Source: Bacteroidales bacterium UBA5281
GTDB lineage: Bacteria > Bacteroidota > Bacteroidia > Bacteroidales > Lentimicrobiaceae
NCBI GenBank assembly: GCA_002410555.1
Contig: DHSR01000018.1
Coordinates: 43,883 to 107,882, forward strand
Direction: 5' to 3'
DNA length: 64,000 nt
In this document: positions 52,195 to 60,621 of the stretch, one piece after another
How positions within the stretch are numbered: the stretch's first letter is position 1
How the letters are laid out: each line of letters opens with the position of its first letter
Program-made: the position numbers and the translations under genes
Notes under the pieces: model-generated
Databases searched by the model: none
Told to the model about the DNA's origin: nothing
What the model saw: the letters and a program-made list of their open reading frames with translations, nothing else

Positions 52195-53961
52195 ATGAAA
52201 CAGATCTATTTTTCAATTTTTATTCTGCTTAATCTGTTGCTTCCGGCCATCATAGTATCGGCCCAGAGCTCTTCAGGCCTTAAGCTTAGTTTGAATGAAG
52301 ATGGAACCTTCAACTGTACCGGAGCCATTGTGGCCGATAAGGAAAGACAGCCTGCGATCGTTTATGATGTTTTGCCCGGTTTTCCTAAAAGAATGCTTGC
52401 AAATCCTAGCTTTAAAAATACCAGAGGCGCTACACTGGCCGACATTAACAATGATGGTATTCAGGAAATATTGGTAGGAGCCTGGGATACGTTGTTTGTG
52501 TATAATGGAAACGGTAACCTCCTCTGGAAGAAAAAGCTTAGTGGAACTACCATTCTGCCCCCAACCGTGGCTGATGTGAATAACGACAATATACCGGAGA
52601 TCGTGGTAACTACGGGCGGAATACCAGCCGCTGGCAGAGTATACCTACTGGATGAACTGGGCAATGACTTGCCTGGATGGCCGCTGAATTTCAATAACCA
52701 CTGGATGATTAATGCGCCTGTAATAGCTGATATTAATGGAGACAAAAAGGTGGAAATCCTCTTTGATGAACGGGTAAATTCAACTCAGGGGTTTATTCAT
52801 GCAGTAAAGGTTAACGGCGAACCATTTAATGAAAACTGGCCGGTTGAATTGCCGGGTACACCTGCATTTACTCCGTCAGTTGGTGATATTGACCGTGATG
52901 GGATACCTGATATCGTTATAAGCATATCGTCCGGAGAGTTGTATGTTCTTGATACCAATGGTTTGGTGCTCAATGGTTTTCCCATGGTCCAGAATGGCAG
53001 TAAGTTCAGTTATCAGTCGCCTTTACTGGCTGATATTACGCACGATGGCTTCCTGGAAATTGTTGGCAGCCGGCATGGGGATGCACCGGATTATTATGTG
53101 GCGCGCCATGATGGAACCTACGCTCCAGGTTGGCCCTATGCCTTGCCGGGATGGACTTATTCGCCACCAACAGTTGTAGATAGTGACCTTGACGGAGCCT
53201 ATGAGTTGTATTTTGGGCATCCTCAGACTTCGGATACTGAACCCCTGGATGTGATTTTTGGTTTTCATGAAGACGGAAGTATGCTTCCGGGTTTCCCCAT
53301 AAAAAAATATGGCGGTAATGAAGGCGTAATTACTGTGGCTGATGTCAATGCTGATTTTGTTCCTGATATAATATTTACCAGTAATACCACCGATAGCGAG
53401 GGTTATGGATACGTTCATGCATACAGCCTTGATGGTAGTGGTGAATTGCCCGGTTTCCCCCTGCGTCCACGTGGATTTACTTTTTTAGGCGCCGCCCATG
53501 TAGGAGATGTAAACAATGATGGATATATGGATCTTACCGTGCCCACCTATACTGCTACTTTTGGCGCCGGCATCGACAGCGCTTACCTTTATGTGTATGA
53601 TCTCCAATATTATTACAATGAAGGAGAGATCCATTATAATACATACAAAGGTTCAAATGCCCGTGACGGGAACAGGGCTTTGCTGAATACGGGCATTGCA
53701 TACCGCAGTGCAGGGAAGGGGCTGCTCGGATTATATCCTAATCCTGCAAGAGAAGAGGTGAGATTTATGCCTGAAATCAATATTTCCAGCGCTCAGTTAA
53801 GGATATATGATCTTTCCGGAAGATTGTTGTTTGAGCAATCTCTATCCATGACCACCGGACAGGAACAGCGCATTGATGTGTCATTTTTGAGGAGTGGCAT
53901 GTATATGGTAATGCTTTCGGATGGTCAGCAACTGACAACAGGGAAGCTTTTGATCAAATGA
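52195..53961 (+). CDS. Secreted FG-GAP/VCBS beta-propeller protein with T9SS sorting domain
   Basis: 588 residues. A signal peptide ends near IVSAQ. About eight FG-GAP repeats follow, each with a calcium-type loop: DINNDGIQE, DVNNDNIPE, DINGDKKVE, DIDRDGIPD, DITHDGFLE, DSDLDGAYE, DVNADFVPD and DVNNDGYMD. That count fits a seven- or eight-bladed propeller. The C-terminus (LYPNPAREEV, then LRIYDLSGRLLFE and YMVMLSDGQ, ending LLIK) is a type A T9SS sorting domain. The protein is exported by T9SS to the surface or medium; the ligand is unknown. Confidence 0.92.
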   Translation: MKQIYFSIFILLNLLLPAIIVSAQSSSGLKLSLNEDGTFNCTGAIVADKERQPAIVYDVLPGFPKRMLANPSFKNTRGATLADINNDGIQEILVGAWDTLFVYNGNGNLLWKKKLSGTTILPPTVADVNNDNIPEIVVTTGGIPAAGRVYLLDELGNDLPGWPLNFNNHWMINAPVIADINGDKKVEILFDERVNSTQGFIHAVKVNGEPFNENWPVELPGTPAFTPSVGDIDRDGIPDIVISISSGELYVLDTNGLVLNGFPMVQNGSKFSYQSPLLADITHDGFLEIVGSRHGDAPDYYVARHDGTYAPGWPYALPGWTYSPPTVVDSDLDGAYELYFGHPQTSDTEPLDVIFGFHEDGSMLPGFPIKKYGGNEGVITVADVNADFVPDIIFTSNTTDSEGYGYVHAYSLDGSGELPGFPLRPRGFTFLGAAHVGDVNNDGYMDLTVPTYTATFGAGIDSAYLYVYDLQYYYNEGEIHYNTYKGSNARDGNRALLNTGIAYRSAGKGLLGLYPNPAREEVRFMPEINISSAQLRIYDLSGRLLFEQSLSMTTGQEQRIDVSFLRSGMYMVMLSDGQQLTTGKLLIK

Positions 53962-54355
53962 CTGGCAATGAATGATCGGAAGAATCTAACAGTTTCTGTT
54001 CAAACCTGTTTGATTTATGAGAAGATCGATGAATTGAACTTCGATGGTTCTGACGAGGGAAGGCCAATGGTTCAAAAAGACCTTACCAGCCAGGGCTAAA
54101 GTCAATAATCGTAAGCAGAAAGTCAAGTTTAGAGGCGGATGTAATGGGGAAATGGAAAATCCGAAAAGTATTTATTCCACCTTTAGCCGGGATTAAAATA
54201 CTGAGCGGCGGGCTGGGCCATGGTAATAGCTGCCTGACACGGAACAAAACGCAGCGGGCATTGGTGCTTTTTAAGTAAAAAAAACACTGTCAACTTATAT
54301 TTTTTCGTAAAAATGATGTAGGTTTACACTGCTCTAAACCTTATGATTCAGCCAG
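53962..54355. other. Intergenic region upstream of gatE
   Basis: Almost 400 bases with no credible gene, no perfect TAnnTTTG box and no strong hairpin. The promoter of gatE-gatD should be here. The best candidate is the T-rich segment near 54296-54308 (TTATATTTTTTCG), which does not fit the box spacing. GC content is higher near 54180-54260 than in other intergenic DNA. Confidence 0.45.
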
Positions 54356-56317
54356 ATGAAGAAAACGTTAAGTCCCAGGGAAAATTATGATCATACCTGC
54401 CTGGAAGCCGGATATGTGCCCTTACATGAAGCCACCCATGAAACTTATGATCGAATAGGTTTTATGTCGGGCCTTGAAGTGCATCAACAATTGAAAACCA
54501 AAGAAAAACTATTTTGCCATTGTCCGGCTGGTATTTATAATAAACCGGATGTTTTTGATGCTGAAGTTATTCGCCATATGAGGCCCACACTCAGTGAGTT
54601 GGGCGAGTACGACGGCACTGCACTTATGGAGTTTAAAACCCGTAAAAACATCATTTACCGGCTAAAAAATGAAACCACCTGCACTTATGAAGTGGACGAC
54701 ACACCACCTTTTGCGCTTAACAGGGAAGCTTTAAATATCGCTATTGAGATTTCATTGCTTTCAAAGTTAAATATTGTGGGTGAGGTACACATCACGCGTA
54801 AGCAGTATCTGGATGGCAGTATTCCTACCGGGTTTCAGCGTACTGCAATCATTGGTGTAGAGGGCGAAATTTCACTAAAAAATAAAAAAATCCGGCTTAT
54901 ACAGCTTAGCCTCGAAGAAGATTCCTGCCGTGAAGTGTCTGATATAGGACATACCCGGATTTACCGTACTGATCGCCTGGGAATGCCACTTATTGAAACA
55001 GTGACATATCCGGATATGGTTACCCCTGCAGAAGTAAAAGAAGCATGTGATTATATCCGGTTTTTAAATCGTAGTACCGGCAAGGTAAGGACAGGGATTG
55101 GAGCAGCACGTCAGGACGTAAATGTTAGCTGCCGGGGTGGATCAAGAGTAGAGATAAAAGGTGTAGCACATACCAAATGGATTCCACAGCTTACGCATAT
55201 TGAATGTTTCAGGCAGTGGTCGCTACTGTTATTGCGCGATAAACTTTGCAAATCTATTCCCGAACATCATGCCTGGAAGTGCAGTTATGTTGATCTTGAT
55301 TATCATGATTATCGCTTTAGCTATTTGCCATTGTCGCAGGCACGACATACGGAGCAAAAAATAGTGGCCGTTAATCTTCCGGGATTTGGCCAGGCTTTGT
55401 CTCATTTTACACAGCCTGGCAAAATGTTTGCCGATGAACTGTCTGACCGCTTAAAAGTAATTGCCTGCCTTGAAAAACCGAATATGGTGCACACGGCTCA
55501 ATTGAATCAGGTGGTTGTAGAAAAGCAGTGGCTGGCAGTGCAACAATTGCTCGGTTCATCACAAGATGATGCACAGCTTATTATTTGGGGACATGCCGAT
55601 GATATTCCAACCGCACTGGAAACAATTGAAGAACGTTGTTTAATGGCCTTTAAAGGAATTCCCACAGAAACCCGCAAGTCTTTTGAAGATGGTACCACCA
55701 TTTTCGAGCGCGTATTGCCCGGTGCTGACCGCATGTATCCGGATACCGACAGTGCACCCATTCCACTAAAAGATGAAACCATAGAAAAACTGAGGCAACA
55801 CCTGCCACGCGAAATTGCCGGTCTCTATAGTATCCTGCAAAAATGGCGTATTCCCGAAGATACATATACATATATCTTCAAGAACGATTTTTTTTCATTA
55901 ATAGAGGATATTGTTGAACAATTGGATTATGATCCTGCATTTGTGGGTAAGCTTTTGGGACACAAATTAAAATTTATAGAGGGTCATATCATCCCGGTAG
56001 CTCCCTTCAAGCCCCGGATAATATTTAGTCTGCTTAAATTTTTAAAAGATAATAATCTTACTCCTGAGCTTGCCTGGGCCATGTTACCCATTGTATTTGA
56101 GCATCCAAAACTTGATTTTGAATCGGTCCTCATTCAAATTAAATTTCAACGTATCAGCAGAGAAGCATTGCTTGCTCAGGTGCCTTTTCTCAGGACTAAA
56201 TTTGCTGAAATAAGACATTCTATGGACACCCTGAATGAAAGGGATTGGATTATGGGTCAGTTGAGGCGCCCGGCCCTGGGAAACATACCCCTGACAGATC
56301 TGGTAAAATTTCTTTAA
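54356..56317 (+). CDS. gatE: Archaeal-type glutamyl-tRNA(Gln) amidotransferase subunit E
   Basis: Kinase and transamidase subunit of GatDE: phosphorylates the gamma-carboxyl of Glu on Glu-tRNA(Gln) and amidates it. 653 residues, close to archaeal GatE (about 620-630) and far longer than bacterial GatB (about 475). GatB/E core: MSGLEVHQQLKTKEKLFCHC at about 37-56, RKQYLDGSIPTGFQRT, GIGAARQDVNV, RVEIKGVAHTKW. An AspRS-like GAD insertion (about 370-470) includes LPGADRMYPDTDSAPIPL, diagnostic of GatE over GatB. A YqeY-like tail for tRNA binding ends the chain. gatD follows after 62 bases. This pairing is characteristic of archaea. Confidence 0.92.
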   Translation: MKKTLSPRENYDHTCLEAGYVPLHEATHETYDRIGFMSGLEVHQQLKTKEKLFCHCPAGIYNKPDVFDAEVIRHMRPTLSELGEYDGTALMEFKTRKNIIYRLKNETTCTYEVDDTPPFALNREALNIAIEISLLSKLNIVGEVHITRKQYLDGSIPTGFQRTAIIGVEGEISLKNKKIRLIQLSLEEDSCREVSDIGHTRIYRTDRLGMPLIETVTYPDMVTPAEVKEACDYIRFLNRSTGKVRTGIGAARQDVNVSCRGGSRVEIKGVAHTKWIPQLTHIECFRQWSLLLLRDKLCKSIPEHHAWKCSYVDLDYHDYRFSYLPLSQARHTEQKIVAVNLPGFGQALSHFTQPGKMFADELSDRLKVIACLEKPNMVHTAQLNQVVVEKQWLAVQQLLGSSQDDAQLIIWGHADDIPTALETIEERCLMAFKGIPTETRKSFEDGTTIFERVLPGADRMYPDTDSAPIPLKDETIEKLRQHLPREIAGLYSILQKWRIPEDTYTYIFKNDFFSLIEDIVEQLDYDPAFVGKLLGHKLKFIEGHIIPVAPFKPRIIFSLLKFLKDNNLTPELAWAMLPIVFEHPKLDFESVLIQIKFQRISREALLAQVPFLRTKFAEIRHSMDTLNERDWIMGQLRRPALGNIPLTDLVKFL

Positions 56318-56379
56318 CTAATGACAAGTAATGCTCCCGCAGGTCGGGATTTTTAATTCCAACAATAAAAATATACCAA

Positions 56380-57765
56380 ATGGCTGACGATTTTTTTCAG
56401 GGATACAAAGGAACAGCGCTTGAAATACTCAAAAAATTTAATGTAAGGGTATGGGGGCAGGCGGAGGTTAAAACCAGCCGGGGAATGTTTTCGGGTATTG
56501 TGTTACCCAGGGCCGAGAATGATGACGATAGGCATATTGTATTGAAGATTATAACCGGTTACAATGTAGGTATTGATGTTGCCAGCATCACCGATATGAA
56601 AGAAACAGGTTATAAAAAAGCCAATTACAAGATTCCGGAGAAGGAATTCCCTTATACGGAAGGTTTGCCAAAGGTGAAACTTATTGGTACAGGGGGTACC
56701 ATTGCTTCACGGCTCGATTACCGCACCGGAGCAGTGATACCGGCTTTTTCTCCTGGCGAACTTTACGGTGCGGTACCCGAACTGGCACGGATATGCAATC
56801 TCACTACAGAAAAAGTATTTGCTGTATTCAGCGAAAATATGGCACCTGACAACTACCGCAAGCTTGCAATAGCTATTGGAAAAGAAATTGAAAGTGGGGT
56901 AGATGGAATAGTTATCGGACATGGAACGGACACTTTGCACCATACCGCTGCCGCCCTCACCTTCATGGTTCAAAACCCACCGGTTCCTATTGTGCTTGTA
57001 GGCTCCCAGCGTTCTTCCGACCGACCAAGTTCTGATGCTGCCCTTAACCTGATGCATGCTACTACGGCTGCCGGTCATGGTGATATTGCTGAGGTAATGG
57101 TCTGCATGTTCGGCCCAACCAGTGATGAATACGGATTCCTCCACCGTGGAACCAGAGTGCGTAAAATGCATTCCTCTTACCGTTCAACTTTCAGAACATT
57201 GGGAGATATACCCCTTGCCAAAGTCACCCGGAAAGGAGTAGAACCAATTAAAAAGGTATATAACCACCGGCGGAAAGACCGGAATGTTAACATTTTACCC
57301 TTTTTTGAAGAAAAGGTAGCCATCGTTTATTATTATCCCAATATGCAGCCTGATATTATTGATGCGCTTGTAAGCAACAATTACAAAGGAATTATAATTG
57401 CAGGAACGGGGCTGGGTCATGTTAATAAGCCACTTTATCCAGCCATTGAACGTGCCCATGCAGCCGGTGTCCATATGTATATGACTGTGCAAACACTATG
57501 GGGTTACGCGCATATGTTTGTTTATGATACAGGTAGAGATTTGATGGCGAAAGGTATAATTCCTGCAGCCAACATGCTTCCTGAAGTAGCTTATATTAAG
57601 CTGGGCTGGGCACTGGGACAAACCACTGATCATGAGGAAGTTAAAAGAATGATGCTTGCGCCTGTAAATGATGAGATAACAGCCCGAGAACCCTATAATG
57701 GTTATCTCATCTATCAGGGAGGAGTTCCCGAAGTAGAGGATTTTATCCGAAAGGTAAGAAAATGA
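56380..57765 (+). CDS. gatD: Archaeal-type glutamyl-tRNA(Gln) amidotransferase subunit D
   Basis: Glutaminase/asparaginase subunit of GatDE: releases ammonia for use by GatE. 461 residues. The N-terminal GatD-specific domain (about 1-95, KFNVRVWGQAEVKTSRGMFSGIVLPR) is absent from free asparaginases and docks on GatE. The asparaginase I domain has GTGGTIAS (Thr107), DYRTGAV, HGTDTLHHTAAAL (Thr183, Asp184) and SQRSSDRPSSDAALN. All catalytic residues are in place. A plain asparaginase is unlikely given the N-terminal domain and gatE next door. The start is the first ATG after gatE. Confidence 0.93.
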   Translation: MADDFFQGYKGTALEILKKFNVRVWGQAEVKTSRGMFSGIVLPRAENDDDRHIVLKIITGYNVGIDVASITDMKETGYKKANYKIPEKEFPYTEGLPKVKLIGTGGTIASRLDYRTGAVIPAFSPGELYGAVPELARICNLTTEKVFAVFSENMAPDNYRKLAIAIGKEIESGVDGIVIGHGTDTLHHTAAALTFMVQNPPVPIVLVGSQRSSDRPSSDAALNLMHATTAAGHGDIAEVMVCMFGPTSDEYGFLHRGTRVRKMHSSYRSTFRTLGDIPLAKVTRKGVEPIKKVYNHRRKDRNVNILPFFEEKVAIVYYYPNMQPDIIDALVSNNYKGIIIAGTGLGHVNKPLYPAIERAHAAGVHMYMTVQTLWGYAHMFVYDTGRDLMAKGIIPAANMLPEVAYIKLGWALGQTTDHEEVKRMMLAPVNDEITAREPYNGYLIYQGGVPEVEDFIRKVRK

Positions 57766-57785
57766 AGCGAAGGCCATAATTACGC

Positions 57786-57793
57786 TATATTTG
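57786..57793 (+). promoter_or_regulatory. Promoter -7 box of the 57988 secreted nuclease-like gene
   Basis: TATATTTG, a perfect match, 21 bases after gatD. Its predicted transcript has a leader of about 188 bases, containing a 39-codon frame (57843-57962) with no recognised product. Confidence 0.5.
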
Positions 57794-57987
57794 CAAATTA
57801 TTCCATTTTGCCCGATTCGGGAAAAACCCAGTCATAAAAGCTATGGAAAAAAGTTTGATTTGTTCATCCCCTCAGGTATTACACAATTTCTCCAGATGCC
57901 AACAAGCTCATATAAAAGAGATTGCATATGCTTTACGGGTAACATATCTCAGGTCCGGTTAAATACTACATCATCTTGAATCTGCTC

Positions 57988-59271
57988 ATGAAAATACGCT
58001 TTACCTTATTATTGCTTTTTATTGTCACCACCGCCTGGAGTCAGGATACCCTTACGCTATTGCAATATAACCTGCTGAACTACGGAAACTACACCTCTTA
58101 TTGTACTGCTAACAATAATTCCCATGAGCAGAAAGACATTTACCTCAGGGCGATAATCAATTATACTAAGCCTGATGTATTTACGGTGAATGAACTGAGT
58201 CAATATGAATTTTATCATGACCGGATTCTCACCGAAGTACTCAATTCGAGTGGCCGGAATTACTACCGGAGAGCGGAACTCACCAATCTTGCCGGGTCAT
58301 ACCTGCTCAATCAGCTTTACTATGATTCCCGAAAATTGGTATTATATAGCCAAAAGGTGATTCAGTACAATGTCCGCGACGTTAATCTATATACTTTGTA
58401 TGCCAGAAATGACGGACTTGCACGTGGAGATACGATATTTATCAATTGTATAGTGGCCCATCTGAAGGCAGGTAGCGGGAATAGTAATGCGGCGGTTCGA
58501 ACTACAATGACCCGGAATGCAATGGAATGGCTCAGATTGAATGCCAAACCAGGTAACTTTTTGTTTATGGGTGACTTTAATATATACACCTCTGATGAAA
58601 CTGCCTATCAAAATCTGATCAATCCCTTACCTGTGAATGCTTCTTTCCGTTTTTTTGATCCCATAAACATGCCGGGCGCCTGGAACAATAATTACGACTT
58701 CCGATATTGGCATACCCAGTCGGTTTCCGCTGACGGTAATGGTTGCCAGGCTGGAGGAGGCATGGACGACCGCTTTGATTTTATCCTTGCTTCTGCCAGC
58801 ATTATGAATGGAAATCAGGGAGTTAAATATGTAACTGATTCATATTATGCCCTCGGGCAGGATGGACGCCATTATAATAAATCAATTACCGATGCACCGG
58901 CCAATACCTCTGTGCCCTCAAATGTTCTTACCGCCCTTGGAAATAATTCTGATCACCTGCCGGTAATGATGAAACTGAGTTTGAGTTCCTCCCTGCCCAA
59001 TGCTTTGTGCGATGACGCCTGGAAGGGACAGGTTCAGTTGGTATATGTCCCGGATAATTTTCCGGTATTGAGAATTAGGTTAAATGAAGCAGACCATTAC
59101 CGATTACGGATAATCGGGGTTACCGGAATGATATTATATGAAACTTCTGTTTACCTTTCTCCGGGTATAAATGAGTATACCGTTCCAATAAATGGTTTTT
59201 CACCGGGCTTTTATCTGGTTAGACTGGAGAATAGTCATTTTCACGGAGTAACACTAAAGGTGGTGAGGTGA
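57988..59271 (+). CDS. Secreted endonuclease/exonuclease/phosphatase-family protein with T9SS sorting domain
   Basis: 427 residues from ATG 57988 (an in-frame TTG at 57976 is less likely). Signal peptide (about 1-19, ending WSQ), then an EEP fold: LTLLQYNLLNYGNY, then VNELSQYEF (metal Glu), NCIVAHLKAGSG, FLFMGDFNIYTSDET (catalytic D-x-N) and NNSDHLPVMMKL (Ser-Asp-His). The C-terminus (YRLRIIGVTGMILYETS, FYLVRLENSHFHG) is a T9SS sorting domain. It may be an extracellular nuclease or phosphodiesterase. Its stop abuts the convergent glycosyltransferase with no gap. Confidence 0.9.
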   Translation: MKIRFTLLLLFIVTTAWSQDTLTLLQYNLLNYGNYTSYCTANNNSHEQKDIYLRAIINYTKPDVFTVNELSQYEFYHDRILTEVLNSSGRNYYRRAELTNLAGSYLLNQLYYDSRKLVLYSQKVIQYNVRDVNLYTLYARNDGLARGDTIFINCIVAHLKAGSGNSNAAVRTTMTRNAMEWLRLNAKPGNFLFMGDFNIYTSDETAYQNLINPLPVNASFRFFDPINMPGAWNNNYDFRYWHTQSVSADGNGCQAGGGMDDRFDFILASASIMNGNQGVKYVTDSYYALGQDGRHYNKSITDAPANTSVPSNVLTALGNNSDHLPVMMKLSLSSSLPNALCDDAWKGQVQLVYVPDNFPVLRIRLNEADHYRLRIIGVTGMILYETSVYLSPGINEYTVPINGFSPGFYLVRLENSHFHGVTLKVVR

Positions 59272-60450
59272 TTAGTTTCGCAATCCGCGTTCATCCGAAC
59301 TGGCCGACATCATGAGTTTTTCAACCAGCTTCAGGTATTTCTCAACCCTGGAAGTTGCAGTTTCGAAGCTGGAAAGTTGTCTTTTCCCATAAGCAACCAT
59401 TTTAGCACCCATAACCGGATCATTAACCAACGAAAGAATTTTCAGGGCAATATCTTTAGGGTTAACCGGATCGAAATAGATCGCTGCATCCTTACAAACA
59501 TTATGTGCAAAAGGCATGTCGGAAGTAAGTATGGGCAACCCCATTTTCATGGCTTCGGGATAGCTGGCTGAAAAGCAATCGAGCAACGAGGGTAGAAACA
59601 TAAAATCACATTGCTGGTATAGATGGGGACATTCATTCACTTTTACCGGCCCTGTGAAATGAACATATTTAAGATTCTCTTTACTGATTTTAATTTGATG
59701 CGGCTGTATGCTCAGAATAAATTTTATGTTCAGCTCTGGCTTGAGCATCCTTAGCCGGGTAATAACCGGATCTATAATGCGAAGATTCTTATAAAGATGA
59801 TTTGCCGAAAGGGTAATTAACCGGAACTCTCCCGGAATCCGGGGCGGAAGCTTAATCTTATCTGACCAGGCCGAAGGCTGATGATAGATATTGCTCACTG
59901 TATTTGAAACCACGGCAATGCGATCGGAATTTATCCCAAATGACTGAATCATTCTTTCTTTTACCTCCTCAGTTTCTACTACCAGATAATCGGTATTTTG
60001 CAGAAAGAGCTTTGTACGCATCCGATTGATTAGTTTTCGTTTAAAAAGCTCAAACCTGGGTGCTTCTGTAAAATAAGGAGATTCCTTATAGATGCAAAAA
60101 GGAATAGCAAACCCTGCCAGATGGAGTGACCTGGGTTTCCAGAAAATGGGACCAAATATGGTAAAAACCACATCCGGATTGATTACTTTTTCCAACATAG
60201 CACTGCGTTGTATGCGTCGAATCAGCAACCATGCACGGCTAATCCAGTTTTTGCCCCGTGAATATCCTGAAAAACGGTAAGTGTGAAAATTAGCCGGCAG
60301 TTGTGTTAGATCAATTTGATTTTCAACCTCCGCCGATAAATACAAATGGTACTCATGTTCGGGGAAGTGTTTTAACTCATGAATGACTGATATTGCCACT
60401 TGTAAAGGCCCCGCAATGTGTATGTTCGAGGCATTAATGAGTAATTTCAC
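59272..60450 (-). CDS. Glycosyltransferase family 4-type protein
   Basis: 392 residues, GT-B fold. The N-terminal Gly-rich loop is NASNIHIAGPLQVAISVI. The C-terminal donor site reads FLPSLLDCFSASYPEAMKMGLPILTSDMPFAHNVCKDAAIYFDP, split here as DCFSASYPEAMKMGLPIL and ITSDMP-type segments: the second Glu of E-x7-E is present, the first is Asp. It likely builds a surface polysaccharide. Convergent with the nuclease-like gene and divergent from cinA. Confidence 0.88.
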   Translation of the reverse strand: MKLLINASNIHIAGPLQVAISVIHELKHFPEHEYHLYLSAEVENQIDLTQLPANFHTYRFSGYSRGKNWISRAWLLIRRIQRSAMLEKVINPDVVFTIFGPIFWKPRSLHLAGFAIPFCIYKESPYFTEAPRFELFKRKLINRMRTKLFLQNTDYLVVETEEVKERMIQSFGINSDRIAVVSNTVSNIYHQPSAWSDKIKLPPRIPGEFRLITLSANHLYKNLRIIDPVITRLRMLKPELNIKFILSIQPHQIKISKENLKYVHFTGPVKVNECPHLYQQCDFMFLPSLLDCFSASYPEAMKMGLPILTSDMPFAHNVCKDAAIYFDPVNPKDIALKILSLVNDPVMGAKMVAYGKRQLSSFETATSRVEKYLKLVEKLMMSASSDERGLRN

Positions 60451-60566
60451 TATTAACCGTATTTGATTCTGATATATTTTGAATATTGAAAGTAAAGATA
60501 CAATATTTTTAATTGGTTAGGTAAATGAATACATGGGATCAGGCAATAACTTCAGCCGAGCGCAGC

Positions 60567-60583
60567 TAATTTTGCTAATTTTG
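60567..60583 (+). promoter_or_regulatory. Two overlapping -7 boxes of cinA, 9 bases apart
   Basis: TAATTTTG occurs at 60567-60574 and again at 60576-60583 as an exact 9-base tandem (GCTAATTTT). Either could fire, giving two transcription starts about 9 bases apart. Confidence 0.55.
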
Positions 60584-60587
60584 CCAT

Positions 60588-60605
60588 TTCCGGCCAGTGC
60601 CGGAA
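60588..60605 (+). promoter_or_regulatory. Hairpin in the cinA leader
   Basis: TTCCGGC (60588-60594) pairs perfectly with GCCGGAA (60599-60605) around the loop CAGT. It lies 16 bases before the cinA ATG and just after the double -7 box, so it could affect mRNA stability or serve as an operator. Confidence 0.5.
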
Positions 60606-60621
60606 AATAAAATCCTATACT

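Noticed and set aside
54356..56317. Bacterial GatB as the identity of the first amidotransferase gene
   Set aside because: Length of 653 residues, the GAD insertion and RKQYLDGSIPTGFQRT fit GatE; the neighbour is gatD, not gatA or gatC.
56380..57765. Plain type I asparaginase
   Set aside because: The first 95 residues match the GatD-specific domain, and gatE lies directly upstream.
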